64,000 nucleotides of DNA from Acinetobacter sp. ANC 4558 (GCF_002135375.1 NZ_NEGH01000011.1:99190-163189), one strand, 5' to 3'. Shown: positions 1 through 8,936, counted from the first letter of the stretch. Program-made: numbers and translations. Notes: a model not told the origin generated them from the letters alone.

Positions 1-318
1 ATCCAGAGCCTATTAAAAACTGAACTTATGAGTAAGCATCGTATGGTGGGCTGTGAAAGTTGTGGACAATGTCGTTTGGGAGAGACCTTGTATATTTGTC
101 CTGAAACATGCCCAAAGGGGTTAGCCAATGGTCCTTGTGGTGGTACAACCTTAGATCAATGTGAGTTTGGTGATCGTGAATGTATTCACTCCGTCAAAGC
201 CCGTTTAGCAAAAGCGGTACAACAAATTGATATCTTAAAAGATGAATTGATTCCAACTGTACCCATTGAAATGAGAGGAACCAGTTCTTGGAAAAATTGG
301 TATATACACCAGAGTTAA
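1..318 (+). CDS. Methylenetetrahydrofolate reductase C-terminal domain protein, 5' end beyond window
   Basis: The frame is open from base 1 to the stop at 316-318, so the gene probably runs in from the left. The first in-frame ATG (28) has no Shine-Dalgarno sequence, which also argues against a start there. From that ATG the 96 residues are rich in cysteine (GCESCGQCRLGETLYICPE, then CPKGLANGPCGG and CEFGDREC). This resembles the cysteine-rich domain found at the C-terminus of some MTHFR-family proteins, which probably binds a metal or Fe-S centre. Folate C1 metabolism is inferred from the family only. A free-standing small protein remains possible. Confidence 0.6.
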   Translation: MQSLLKTELMSKHRMVGCESCGQCRLGETLYICPETCPKGLANGPCGGTTLDQCEFGDRECIHSVKARLAKAVQQIDILKDELIPTVPIEMRGTSSWKNWYIHQS

Positions 319-433
319 ATATTAATGCGGATATTTAAGTATAGAGAAAAGAGTGTGTGGTTCGATCAGGTTAAAAGTCATGAGAGGGCATATATGGAAT
401 CATATGGATGAAGTGGGCGTGTTGAATCGTTGA

Positions 434-463
434 GAGATCTTTAAATTAACCTTTAAAGACCTC
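434..463 (+). other. Imperfect inverted repeat downstream of the MTHFR-like gene
   Basis: Two 12-base arms (434-445 and 452-463) with one mismatch surround a 6-base loop. It lies 116 bases after the stop of the MTHFR-like gene. There is no T-run after it, so it is at best a weak terminator or a transcript-end hairpin. The rest of 319-571 shows no gene. Confidence 0.3.
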
Positions 464-571
464 TGACAATTCACCTGATTTGTTTAGATCTCTATACCAT
501 AATAATGACAATCGGTTCAGATTGTAGTGTTTATAAGATCAGTTTTTAAGGGTCTAGATATGATTTCTTGG

Positions 572-1357
572 TTATTTTCGATTATTCCAGATTTCTTTAA
601 GTGATAATAAATCATCAGGCGTGACATGAATGACACCTTTTCCAGGAATATCAATTTCAGCAATAATAAAAAGTGCTGAGGTAATGAGAAAAGGTAAAAT
701 TAAAATGAGAAGATTCATTCCTTGCTCTTTACGCGCGTTGTATCCAATCAGAAAATTAGAAACTACCGCGAAGAAAATAAGTAAACCCCATACGATCGTT
801 GGAATTTGATAACGCCAACTCACTGTTGTTTTTTCTTGAGAAATATATAAGTCATTATAAGCAGTAAGTACAGAAGCAGTGACTGGATTAGGTATTTTAC
901 TCGCTTCTATCACGGCAATGTCCCAGAGCTCATTTTGTTTTTCTATTGAAATAATTCGCCAATTTTTATTTTCTTCAGGGCTTTTTGCTTTAAAAAACTC
1001 AATTCGCGCATCTAAATATTCATGTAATAATTTCTCAGCTTCTTTTTGTTGTGATGGTGCCAAAATTTGAGTACGCTGTAGCGCAGTACCAATGACGACC
1101 ATTTCATTTTCTTCAGTTTTTTGTCGATCATTGTAGCCACCTATTGAAATTGAAAGAACAAATCCGATAAGTAAACCTAATAAAGATAAAATTGCACCAA
1201 GAACAATCTTGGCTTGATCATCATTAAATTTAATTCGATGATTTTTTAGAATATATTTCCCAGCATATGCTGAACAGCTTAATATAAAAAAAATGCCCCA
1301 AAAAATATATGCAGAATTCACTGGTAATTCATCTAAAAATTGTTGGATCCATGACAT
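572..1357 (-). CDS. DUF4239 (bestrophin-like) membrane protein
   Basis: A 261-residue inner-membrane protein. Hydrophobic segments lie at about residues 16-33, 50-73, 185-205 and 213-234. A soluble region of about 110 residues between the second and third contains the conserved-looking GYNDRQKTEENEMVVIGTA stretch. Length, topology and that stretch match the DUF4239 family, whose function is not established. The gene stands alone, with the iif operon starting divergently 300 bp away. Nothing in the sequence ties it to indole metabolism. Confidence 0.75.
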   Translation of the reverse strand: MSWIQQFLDELPVNSAYIFWGIFFILSCSAYAGKYILKNHRIKFNDDQAKIVLGAILSLLGLLIGFVLSISIGGYNDRQKTEENEMVVIGTALQRTQILAPSQQKEAEKLLHEYLDARIEFFKAKSPEENKNWRIISIEKQNELWDIAVIEASKIPNPVTASVLTAYNDLYISQEKTTVSWRYQIPTIVWGLLIFFAVVSNFLIGYNARKEQGMNLLILILPFLITSALFIIAEIDIPGKGVIHVTPDDLLSLKEIWNNRK

Positions 1358-1705
1358 ACTTTCTGTCCTTTGGGGTGTTCCAAATGTCGATTATTAAAAA
1401 AAGAAGCAGTCCATTTTCATCCAGTAGTATTTAAATATCTGAAAATAGAAGTTGAGTTTTATTCGCTTCATCGTTGAAGTTTAAGTATAAAGAAGAACCA
1501 CAATAAACACGATCACAAATAAAATTGTCCTTACGATATTGATGATAAAAACAGCATTTATACAATACAAATGAATTAAGTTTTAGATAAATACCTATTT
1601 TTATACTTTCTTGCACTGATTGGATAATTCTTGCAGCTTTTGGACAGTTGTTTATCGCCTTTCTAAGACATGATAACGGTCATAGTTAGGTCTAGAGTTG
1701 ATGAA
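1358..1705. other. Intergenic region upstream of iifA
   Basis: This is the spacer between the divergent DUF4239 gene and iifA, and it must contain the iif promoter. A TATACT hexamer is present at 1602-1607 but has no good -35 partner at the right distance, as would be expected for a promoter that needs an AraC-type activator. A 61-codon minus-strand frame here (1431-1616) has no homology I recognise and no ribosome site, and I do not call it a gene. Confidence 0.4.
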
Positions 1706-2953
1706 ATGGAAGGTCAATATATTGATGTAAAAACTGAGACAGGGAAATCATTTACTGCCTATTTAGCCGTTGCAGAAGGGGGAAAGGGACCAGGGATTGT
1801 ACTTTGTCAGGAAATTTTTGGTATTAATGCAGCAATGCGTGCTAAAGCAGATTTTCTTGCAGAAGAAGGTTATACCGTATTGGTTCCAGACTTATATTGG
1901 CGTACAGCATCTGGTATTGAATTGGGTTACACCGAACAAGATTTTCAAAAAGCGTTTGAGCTTTATGAAAACTACGATGAAAACTTGGGCGTAGAAGATA
2001 TTGCCGATGCTTTAAATTATCTTAAAACATTAGATAGTTGTGATACCAGTACGGGATTAGGCGTTATTGGATATTGTTTAGGTGGAAAACTGGCCTATCT
2101 AGCAAGTTGTCGTATTCCAGAGGTGGCTTGTGCAATTAGTTATTATGGTGTGGGCATTGACAAAGCCCTCAATGAATTAGCCAATGTGAAAGGTAATCTG
2201 GTCTTACATCTTGCTGAATTAGATAAATTTACACCGCCAGAAGCACAGCAAGCAATATTAGCTACAGCGGCACAATATCTGAATGTTGATGCTTATGTTT
2301 ATGAAGGTGTAGATCATGCCTTTGCTCGACCAAATAGTGAATATTATCATAAGCCATCTGCACGTTTCGCACATGAGCGTAGTGTTACGGCACTACATAA
2401 AACCATTGGTCCTGTATACGATTTAGTTCAGCTTTGGGAAGAACATATTCGTCATGAGTTTGATACGCGGGATGTACCTGCCACAATGGCAACTATGGTT
2501 GCACAACCTTATGTGAACCATATCCCAACATTAACGGGCGGGGTTGGGTATAGCCAACTTGCTCGTTTTTATCAATATCACTTTGTTCATCAAAATCCAA
2601 AAGATATGAAGATTACTTCAATTTCACGCACCGTTGGTTCAACGCAGGTGGTCGATGAATTCATCATGAGTTTTACCCACGACAGAGAAATTGATTGGTT
2701 ACTACCAGGCGTAGCACCGACAGGAAAATATGTTGAGATTCCAATGTTGGGGGTCATCCAATTTCGTGGTCCAAAATTATGCCATGAACATATTTATTGG
2801 GATCAAGCTTCGGTATTAGTACAAATTGGATTATTAAATCCTAAAGGGTTGCCTGTTGCAGGCGTTGAGACAGCACAAAAATTATTAGATGAAGCCTTAC
2901 CATCAAATACTTTAATGCCGTCATGGTCAAGCAGTGAAGCTAAGCCGATTTAA
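1706..2953 (+). CDS. iifA: IifA-like cofactor-independent oxygenase (dienelactone-hydrolase fold plus C-terminal domain)
   Basis: The N-terminal half (about 1-240) is a dienelactone-hydrolase-type alpha/beta hydrolase. It has a complete triad: Cys124 in GYCLGG, Asp173 in AELDKF and His204 in GVDHAF. The C-terminal half (about 245-415) looks like a SnoaL/NTF2-type fold. In the Acinetobacter iif operon the corresponding protein converts 3-hydroxyindolin-2-one to anthranilate without a cofactor. The assignment rests on gene order, because fold alone would only say hydrolase. An in-frame ATG at 1670 would add 12 residues; I prefer 1706 because the domain starts at once and the triad numbering then matches classical enzymes. 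It is the first gene of the operon and is followed 16 bp later by iifB. Confidence 0.75.
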   Translation: MEGQYIDVKTETGKSFTAYLAVAEGGKGPGIVLCQEIFGINAAMRAKADFLAEEGYTVLVPDLYWRTASGIELGYTEQDFQKAFELYENYDENLGVEDIADALNYLKTLDSCDTSTGLGVIGYCLGGKLAYLASCRIPEVACAISYYGVGIDKALNELANVKGNLVLHLAELDKFTPPEAQQAILATAAQYLNVDAYVYEGVDHAFARPNSEYYHKPSARFAHERSVTALHKTIGPVYDLVQLWEEHIRHEFDTRDVPATMATMVAQPYVNHIPTLTGGVGYSQLARFYQYHFVHQNPKDMKITSISRTVGSTQVVDEFIMSFTHDREIDWLLPGVAPTGKYVEIPMLGVIQFRGPKLCHEHIYWDQASVLVQIGLLNPKGLPVAGVETAQKLLDEALPSNTLMPSWSSSEAKPI

Positions 2954-2969
2954 CGATTAGGAGTGAAAT

Positions 2970-3761
2970 ATGGACATTCAGTTGAATCAAAAAATTGCCG
3001 TGGTGAGTGGTGGAGCAACGCTAATTGGTCAGGCTGTTGTACAGGCACTGGTCAATGCAGGTGCTCAGGTGATTATCTTAGATATCGCAGAACAAGGACA
3101 GCAAGTCGCTGAGGCGATGCAGGGACAAGCAAAATTTATTCAGACTGATTTAAGTAGTGATGTTGCGATTGCACGTGCTGTGAAAATAATTCATGAGGCG
3201 CATGGAAAAGTTGATTATTTGGTTAATTTAGCATGCACCTATTTAGATGATGGTTTTAAATCATCACGTGCAGATTGGTTACAAGCATTAGACATTAATT
3301 TAGTTTCAACTGTGGAATTAACACGCGCATTTTATGACGATTTAAAGATGAATCGTGGCGCGATTGTAAATTTCACTTCAATATCTGCCAAATTCGCTCA
3401 AACAGGGCGTTGGCTTTATCCTGTTTCTAAAGCGGCAATACGTCAATTAACACAGTCTATGGCAATGGATTTTGCAGTGGATGGAATTAGAGTTAATTCA
3501 GTATCACCCGGTTGGACGTGGTCAAGAGTCATTGCTGAAGTGAGCGGAAATAATCGAAAAAAAGCAGATGCTGTTGCCGCTGACTATCATTTACTTGGGC
3601 GCTTAGGGCATCCAGAAGAAGTTGCGAATGTTGTACTGTTTTTACTTTCACCTGCTGCCAGTTTTGTGACAGGTGCAGATTATGCAGTTGATGGAGGCTA
3701 CTCCGTCATGGGACCAGAAGGGAATCAAGCTGCTATTCCACGCTTAGCGAATGAAGCGTAA
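2970..3761 (+). CDS. iifB: Indole dihydrodiol dehydrogenase-like SDR
   Basis: A 263-residue classical short-chain dehydrogenase. It has a Rossmann start (VVSGGATLIGQAVVQAL), an Asp near residue 38 suggesting NAD preference, the active-site Ser in NFTSISAKF, a YPVSK catalytic Tyr/Lys pair and a C-terminal GADYAVDGGYS. In the iif pathway the SDR oxidises cis-indole-2,3-dihydrodiol to 3-hydroxyindolin-2-one. TAGGAG at about 2957-2962 is a good ribosome site. It sits tightly between iifA and iifC. The SDR call is secure; the substrate comes from context. Confidence 0.85.
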   Translation: MDIQLNQKIAVVSGGATLIGQAVVQALVNAGAQVIILDIAEQGQQVAEAMQGQAKFIQTDLSSDVAIARAVKIIHEAHGKVDYLVNLACTYLDDGFKSSRADWLQALDINLVSTVELTRAFYDDLKMNRGAIVNFTSISAKFAQTGRWLYPVSKAAIRQLTQSMAMDFAVDGIRVNSVSPGWTWSRVIAEVSGNNRKKADAVAADYHLLGRLGHPEEVANVVLFLLSPAASFVTGADYAVDGGYSVMGPEGNQAAIPRLANEA

Positions 3762-3804
3762 TAGCACAAAAAAACTAAATAATTTAAGGGATATAGGAGT
3801 ACGC

Positions 3805-5046
3805 ATGATGCGTCGTATAGCAATAGTAGGTGCAGGTCAATCAGGTTTACAGCTCGGTTTAGGATTATTAGATACAGGCTATGATGTAACCATTGTCACC
3901 AATCGAACAGCCGATGAAATACGTCAAGGCAAAGTTATGTCAAGCCAATGTATGTTTCATACTGCGCTACAAACAGAACGAGAGGTTGGACTAAATTTTT
4001 GGGAAGAGCAGTGCCCAGCAGTTGAAGGTATTGGATTTACCCTGGTGAACCCAGAAACGGGAGAAGCTGCATTTTCATGGAGTGCACGTTTAGAGCGCTA
4101 TGCCCAAGCAGTGGATCAACGAATTAAAATGCCCTATTGGATGAATGAGTTTGAACGTCGCGGTGGCAAGCTGATCATTCAAGATGTGGGGATTGATGAA
4201 CTTGAAGAGCTGACAGATGAATATGAGTTGGTTCTATTGGCTGCGGGTAAAGGTGAGGTGGTTAAGCAGTTTGAAAGAGATGAAGAGCGAAGCACTTTTG
4301 ATAAACCGCAGCGTGCGCTTGCACTTACCTATGTCAAAGGGATGACACCGATGTCCCCTTATTCACGAGTTGCTTTTAATATCATACCTGGCGTGGGTGA
4401 ATATTTCTGCTTTCCTGCCTTAACAGTGACGGGTCCATGTGAAATTATGGTATTTGAAGGTATTCCTGGTGGTCCAATGGATTGTTGGCAAGATGCTAAA
4501 ACGCCAGAACAGCATTTACAAGTGAGTAAGGACATTTTAAATAAATACTTACCTTGGGAAGCAGCACGTTGTAAAAACATTGAAATGACTGATGATTGTG
4601 GATATGTATCGGGGCGTTTCCCACCAAGCGTGCGAAAACCTATATTAACGTTAGCTTCTGGTCGTAAAGTTTTTGGTATGGCAGATGCCTTAGTCGTCAA
4701 TGATCCAATTACTGGGCAAGGCTCAAACAATGCAGCTAAATGCAGCAAAGTATATTTTGATGCAATTTTAGCGCATGGTAATCAAGAGTTTACAGATGAG
4801 TGGATGCAAAAAACATTTGAACGTTATTGGTCATATGCGGAAAAAGTAGTGGCATGGACCAATAGTCTTTTAGTTCCACCACAACCACAAATGATCGAAA
4901 TTTTAGCAGCTGCTAGTCAGAATCAGACGATTGCATCCAATATTGCCAATAATTTTGATGATCCTCGTAATTTCTCACCTTGGTGGTTTGATCCAGAGCA
5001 AGCACAGCACTTTATTAAGTCGAAAGATTGTAAAAAAGTAGCATAA
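3805..5046 (+). CDS. iifC: Indole 2,3-epoxidase, StyA-type FAD monooxygenase
   Basis: A flavoprotein of the styrene/indole monooxygenase group (StyA-like), 413 residues from the chosen start. It has an N-terminal GAGQSG dinucleotide fold, a mid-protein LVLLAAGKGE and a late FGMADALVVNDPITGQGSNNAAKC FAD-binding motif. It should use reduced FAD supplied by IifD to epoxidise the 2,3-bond of indole; such enzymes can also give indigo. The open frame begins at 3751 inside the iifB end, but ATG 3805 has AGGAG at 3795-3799 and puts the GxGxxG motif at the normal distance, so I chose it. Confidence 0.85.
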   Translation: MMRRIAIVGAGQSGLQLGLGLLDTGYDVTIVTNRTADEIRQGKVMSSQCMFHTALQTEREVGLNFWEEQCPAVEGIGFTLVNPETGEAAFSWSARLERYAQAVDQRIKMPYWMNEFERRGGKLIIQDVGIDELEELTDEYELVLLAAGKGEVVKQFERDEERSTFDKPQRALALTYVKGMTPMSPYSRVAFNIIPGVGEYFCFPALTVTGPCEIMVFEGIPGGPMDCWQDAKTPEQHLQVSKDILNKYLPWEAARCKNIEMTDDCGYVSGRFPPSVRKPILTLASGRKVFGMADALVVNDPITGQGSNNAAKCSKVYFDAILAHGNQEFTDEWMQKTFERYWSYAEKVVAWTNSLLVPPQPQMIEILAAASQNQTIASNIANNFDDPRNFSPWWFDPEQAQHFIKSKDCKKVA

Positions 5047-5065
5047 CAAGGAGGCAATGTGAAAG

Positions 5066-5611
5066 ATGAATGCCATGAATATGAATACCTTAAGCACGCA
5101 AGATTTAAAACCAATTGATCGAGAAAATCCAAGAGAGATTCGAAATTTATTAGGACAATTTGCAACGGGCGTTACCGTCATTACAACACGTGGACAAGAT
5201 GGGCGAAAGATTGGAATGACAGCCAATTCATTTTCTTCATTGTCATTAGATCCCCCTCTTATTTTGTGGAGTTTATCGAAGAGTGCGCCAAGTTTAGCAG
5301 ACTTTATGCAAGCAGAATATTTTGCAATTCATATGCTTGCTCAGGAACATCACTCACTTTCAGGTCATTTTGCACGTGGCTCAGACGATAAATTTTCGGG
5401 TATTGCTCACCGAGAATGTGAACGTGGTTTACCACTACTCGAAGATGTTTTAGCAACATTGATATGTAAAAATATTAACCAATATGAAGGCGGAGATCAC
5501 CTTATTTTTATTGGGCAAATAGAACATTATCAACAACGTCATGGTGATCCATTGGTATTTCATGCAGGAAAATATCGAATTGCAGCAGAACATCCAGAAT
5601 TAAGTACTTAA
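5066..5611 (+). CDS. iifD: Flavin reductase partner of the indole monooxygenase
   Basis: A 181-residue flavin reductase-like, FMN-binding split-barrel protein of the StyB/HpaC type. Typical segments are LLGQFATGVTVITT, GMTANSFSSLSLDPPLILWSL and HMLAQEHHSLSGHFA. It should supply reduced FAD to IifC. AAGGAGG at 5048-5054 precedes the ATG by 11 bases. It begins 20 bp after iifC, consistent with a two-component monooxygenase. A strong hairpin with a T-run follows the stop immediately. Confidence 0.87.
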   Translation: MNAMNMNTLSTQDLKPIDRENPREIRNLLGQFATGVTVITTRGQDGRKIGMTANSFSSLSLDPPLILWSLSKSAPSLADFMQAEYFAIHMLAQEHHSLSGHFARGSDDKFSGIAHRECERGLPLLEDVLATLICKNINQYEGGDHLIFIGQIEHYQQRHGDPLVFHAGKYRIAAEHPELST

Positions 5612-5618
5612 TAATTTT

Positions 5619-5650
5619 AATCACGGTCAATTTTGATCGTGATTTTTTTT
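5619..5650 (+). terminator. Rho-independent terminator between iifD and iifE
   Basis: Arms of 12 bases (5619-5630 and 5633-5644, one mismatch that can pair as G-U) around a 2-base spacer are followed directly by T5645-5650. It sits inside the apparent operon, so iifE may be expressed at a lower level than iifA-D or only by read-through. Confidence 0.75.
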
Positions 5651-5662
5651 CAGGGAATGAAA

Positions 5663-6610
5663 ATGAAAAGTAATGTAATGAAAAGAAGCTTTCTTGCAAG
5701 TAGTGTTATGTTGATGTCCGTTGCAGTCCATGCTTATGACTTACCGACTGTTAATTTAGGAATGACCAGCTTTTTAGATGGTGGTTTACCCGCAGGGACA
5801 GGTTGGTATTCGCAAACTTATTTTCAAAACTATGATTCAAGTAAATTAATGAATAATCAAGGGAATAAACTACCTTTGCCTAAAACGAATTTAAAGTATC
5901 AAGTGATTGTAGAGCAAATTAGTTATATGTCTAACATTCGTGTGGGAGAAAAGGCAGCTTTGGGTTTGAATTTTTTGCTTCCATTTGTCAGTAAGATGGA
6001 TATGAATGATGGCTTAAATCATGCTGCAATAAAAGCACAAGGTGGTTTTAGCGATATGATGATTGGACCATTTATTCAGTTTGATCCGATTATGGGGGAA
6101 AATGGGCCGAAATTTGTGCAACGGATAGAACTTCAAGTTAATTTACCTACAGGAAAATATAGTCGAGATAAAAATATTAATCCGAGTAATAATGCTGTTT
6201 CAATTAACCCTTATTGGGCGGCAACTTATTGGTTTAATCCAAAGTGGACCGCTTCAACACGTTTACATTATTTGTATAACTTTAAAAATAATGATCCAAA
6301 TTATACTTTTGGTCATGCAGATAATATTCAAGCTGGGCAAGCATTTCATGCAAATTTTGCAACTGAATATGCTGTTACCCCTCAATTACGCTTAGGTATT
6401 AATGGTTATTGGTTAAAGCAAATTACAGATACAAAAGTTGATGGGGAACAACAAAAAGGATCACGTGAACAAGTATGGGCCATTGGACCTGGTGCTATGT
6501 ATAGTTTCTCTCAAAATGATCACTTTGTTGCGAATGCTTATTTTGAACAAAATGCAAAAAATCGTCCTGAAGGAACACGTGTACAAGTGCGTTATATTCA
6601 TCATTTTTGA
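5663..6610 (+). CDS. iifE: Outer-membrane protein of the phenol-MetA/SphA type
   Basis: About 315 residues. A signal peptide ends near VAVHA, followed by a beta-barrel with alternating aromatic residues and a terminal Phe (VQVRYIHHF). This matches the family annotated as MetA-pathway phenol degradation outer-membrane proteins, thought to admit aromatic substrates. It occupies the iifE position, and its contribution to indole turnover is uncertain. The frame is open from 5633, but AGGGA at 5652-5656 is best spaced for ATG 5663; 5678 is also possible. An intra-operon terminator precedes it and another follows. Confidence 0.7.
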   Translation: MKSNVMKRSFLASSVMLMSVAVHAYDLPTVNLGMTSFLDGGLPAGTGWYSQTYFQNYDSSKLMNNQGNKLPLPKTNLKYQVIVEQISYMSNIRVGEKAALGLNFLLPFVSKMDMNDGLNHAAIKAQGGFSDMMIGPFIQFDPIMGENGPKFVQRIELQVNLPTGKYSRDKNINPSNNAVSINPYWAATYWFNPKWTASTRLHYLYNFKNNDPNYTFGHADNIQAGQAFHANFATEYAVTPQLRLGINGYWLKQITDTKVDGEQQKGSREQVWAIGPGAMYSFSQNDHFVANAYFEQNAKNRPEGTRVQVRYIHHF

Positions 6611-6642
6611 TTTCTAAGTGATGATTATCAAATTAGGATTGA

Positions 6643-6672
6643 CCTATTTAAAGAGATTTAAATAGGTTTTTT
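6643..6672 (+). terminator. Rho-independent terminator after iifE
   Basis: Perfect 10-base arms (6643-6652 and 6657-6666) with a GAGA loop are followed by six T (6667-6672). It ends the iif operon before the convergent iifR. Confidence 0.85.
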
Positions 6673-6747
6673 ATGGTGATGAATATAATAAAAATAAAAA
6701 GATTATCTACTTATATATTGATTTTAAATTATCTTCGTAATTTAAAT

Positions 6748-7779
6748 TTAATTTTTAAATGGATGGCGACGCGTACGAGAAGGAAGTTCTCCATAGCGGC
6801 GTTTATATTCTTGAGAAAAACGTCCTAAATGTGTAAATCCCCATTTAAAAGCTACATCTGTAACCGAGATTTGTTCATTTTGCATGAGTTCAAGATGTGC
6901 TTGTTCAAAGCGAAGTTCTTTTAAATATGACATAGGGGTTGTATTAAGAAAACTTTTAAATCCTGTAAATAATGTTCGGACACTGACACCAGCATGCTCA
7001 GCCAATTGCTCAATGGTCAGTGTTGTATGTAAATGTTCTCGCATAAAAGCTTCAGCACGTTTGATGAAATAGGGAGAGACTGCTTTTTTATCCTGATGTT
7101 GAATATGGTGGAGTAAATTATTTTCTTGACCATAAATGAGTGCATTAAAAAGACCCGATTCAAACTGTTTAAAAGCCATTGGATGATGTAAAGGGTGATG
7201 TTGATAGGATAAAGCATCAATTAATGTTTTTATTAATTGTAAAAAGTAGGCACCACCTTGGGTTGAGAAATCTAATTTAGGTTCAAAAATAGGTAAATGA
7301 TGATGAACATTTGGCATATGCTGGCGACAGTGCTGTAAAAGATCGTCCTTATTTATTTTTAAAATAAGTTGAGGGGAGTTTGCATGCCAACGCATTTTTA
7401 AGGATTGGTCGGGAGAAATTAATGATGCAACTTGTGTATAAGAAATAAATTTTTGCTGATTAATTTCAATTTCTGCATAACCTTGCATTGGAATTTGAAT
7501 TAAATAAAACTGTTCTAGATGATCAGGTTCAATATATACATCTGCACCATATTCAAGGCGACTTAGAGATAATCGCCCTGCATTAATGTGGTACATAGAG
7601 GAAAAAAAATCATGTTCTTGCTGAACTATTTTTAATAAATGGGGTTTAAATATTTGCCCAACACTTTTACAGGTTTCATCTAAGTCTTGGTGTTGAAAGA
7701 TCAAATTATGTGGAGAAAAAATGGCACATTGCTGTAAATGACGACCATTTAATTCTAAAGTAGGATCAATCTGACTCAT
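6748..7779 (-). CDS. iifR: AraC/XylS-family regulator of the indole cluster
   Basis: 343 residues. The N-terminal region (about 40-220) resembles the AraC-type ligand-binding domain of XylS-like activators. The C-terminal region (about 240-340) contains two helix-turn-helix units, LTIEQLAEHAGVSVRTLFTGF and ISVTDVAFKWGFTHLGRFSQEY, ending in RRYGELPS. It is convergent with iifE, the arrangement known for iifR. It probably activates iifA-E in response to indole; no operator was identified. A proper start ATG lies at 7777-7779. Confidence 0.8.
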   Translation of the reverse strand: MSQIDPTLELNGRHLQQCAIFSPHNLIFQHQDLDETCKSVGQIFKPHLLKIVQQEHDFFSSMYHINAGRLSLSRLEYGADVYIEPDHLEQFYLIQIPMQGYAEIEINQQKFISYTQVASLISPDQSLKMRWHANSPQLILKINKDDLLQHCRQHMPNVHHHLPIFEPKLDFSTQGGAYFLQLIKTLIDALSYQHHPLHHPMAFKQFESGLFNALIYGQENNLLHHIQHQDKKAVSPYFIKRAEAFMREHLHTTLTIEQLAEHAGVSVRTLFTGFKSFLNTTPMSYLKELRFEQAHLELMQNEQISVTDVAFKWGFTHLGRFSQEYKRRYGELPSRTRRHPFKN

Positions 7780-8212
7780 ACAAATTCCTTTTGATTAGTT
7801 TGCAGATAGACGATAAAGAGGAAGAAAATAGACTAAAAGATGAAAAGGCTATTTAAAACTTTGTATTCTGTGATCGATTGTGTATATAAATTTCTAATAA
7901 GAATATTAAGTTGTTTGATCACAGGTATACGGAACTCTTTATAACGATCTTACTCCTTAAGATCTAAGATAATTTATATCAAATTTGAATAAAATGAACA
8001 ATTTATTTTTTATATGCCTACGCCTGTATTTCAGTATCCACTATTTTAAATATTGATTATTAAAATGATTTAGATAAATAGAGTTGAAAAATAAATATGT
8101 AAAATGAATGATTTAAATATGATAAATATATTTAATGTAGGTTTTTAGATTAATTAATATTAATCAATATAATTATGTTTTTTATTTTAAAACTATAATA
8201 AAATGTTGGTAT
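7780..8212. other. AT-rich intergenic region
   Basis: Contains the iifR promoter region at its left end. No open reading frame with a ribosome site, no tRNA and no clear repeat was seen. Base composition becomes strikingly AT-rich after about 7980, marking the entry into the accessory toxin/immunity segment. Confidence 0.4.
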
Positions 8213-8407
8213 TTGTTATTAAAAATAGCATATAGGTATGAATTTTATTTCAGCACAGTCATGCACGATACCCCTATGTTTAAATCAATGATATTAAATG
8301 ATGGAAACTCAGTTATTTTGAGAAAGAATCCAACTGGTCCAGATACTATTGAAATTCAGAAAACTAATAGTAATAAAGTTATGGAGATTCGATATGAACG
8401 AGATTGA
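8213..8407 (+). pseudogene. Probable polymorphic-toxin C-terminal remnant (tail 1)
   Basis: A 64-codon frame with a TTG-type start and no ribosome site. Its last 40 residues (for example SVILRKNPTGPDTIEIQ and KVMEIRYERD) read like the basic, strand-rich end of a secreted nuclease or toxin domain. An ATG inside its end (8394) opens a 13-codon frame, the usual overlap between a toxin and its immunity gene. I infer the broken 3' end of a toxin gene whose body is missing; the toxin family is unknown. Confidence 0.4.
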
Positions 8408-8435
8408 ACAAACATGGTTAGGAGGAAGAAACTGA
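8394..8435 (+). pseudogene. Truncated immunity-gene start overlapping tail 1
   Basis: ATG at 8394 overlaps the end of tail 1. It encodes only MNEIEQTWLGGRN before a stop, and a good-looking ribosome site for something later (TTAGGAGGAA, about 8418-8427) leads nowhere. It could be the first codons of a lost immunity gene. Short and uncertain. Confidence 0.2.
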
Positions 8436-8505
8436 CCCACTGATTAGAAGCAGAGATTTTATTTAGTAGAAATAAAAATAAATGAAATATAAATTATATA
8501 AATAA

Positions 8506-8568
8506 TTTCATAAAGATACTGGATGTAAAGCTATGGGCTATCAAGAAAAATGTGGAGTTGCTAAATGA
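8506..8568 (+). pseudogene. Toxin C-terminal remnant (tail 2) fused to the next start
   Basis: After an in-frame stop (8503-8505) the frame reads FHKDTGCKAMGYQEKCGVAK and ends in TGA at 8566-8568, overlapping the ATG of the membrane-protein gene at 8565. The ATGA overlap and the context suggest the last 20 residues of a degraded toxin cassette. Confidence 0.35.
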
Positions 8569-8936
8569 TGATTGGTCTTGAAAGTGCGGATAATTTTTTT
8601 TTAATTTTAATATATATATATATTTATCAAAGTATTGTTTCTATATTAGGGTGGAAATTAAAAGAGAAAAGAGAAAAACTTTTGAATTGGAATATTTTAA
8701 TTGGCCTATTCCCACTAATGTTAATTTTAGAAATATTATTTTCTTATTATAATGGTGAATATCTTTTATGGCATAAATTAGATTGGATATTTACTTTTTC
8801 TTGTATATGTAGTGTTTTAAATATATGTTTTTGGATTGTTAGTAGGGTATTTCGGTTAAGTATAATTAAATTAAGATGGTACTTTTTTGTTTATATAAAT
8901 GTTATTGGTGGTTGGATGTTTTCAATCATGATTTAA
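8565..8936 (+). CDS. Small membrane protein, probable immunity protein
   Basis: 123 residues with about four hydrophobic segments (roughly 12-30, 42-62, 76-98 and 103-122). No family recognised. GGAG about 10 bases upstream of the ATG gives a ribosome site, and the start overlaps tail 2. Multi-spanning immunity proteins usually protect against membrane-targeting toxins, so that is the most likely role here, by inference. The gene is very AT-rich, unlike the metabolic genes around it, which fits recent transfer. Confidence 0.45.
   Translation: MMIGLESADNFFLILIYIYIYQSIVSILGWKLKEKREKLLNWNILIGLFPLMLILEILFSYYNGEYLLWHKLDWIFTFSCICSVLNICFWIVSRVFRLSIIKLRWYFFVYINVIGGWMFSIMI

Noticed and set aside
1431..1616. 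61-codon minus-strand frame
   Set aside because: No ribosome site, no family resemblance, cysteine- and tyrosine-rich composition typical of a chance frame in AT-rich DNA.
4359..4748. 129-codon minus-strand frame inside iifC
   Set aside because: Antisense shadow of a well-supported flavoprotein gene.
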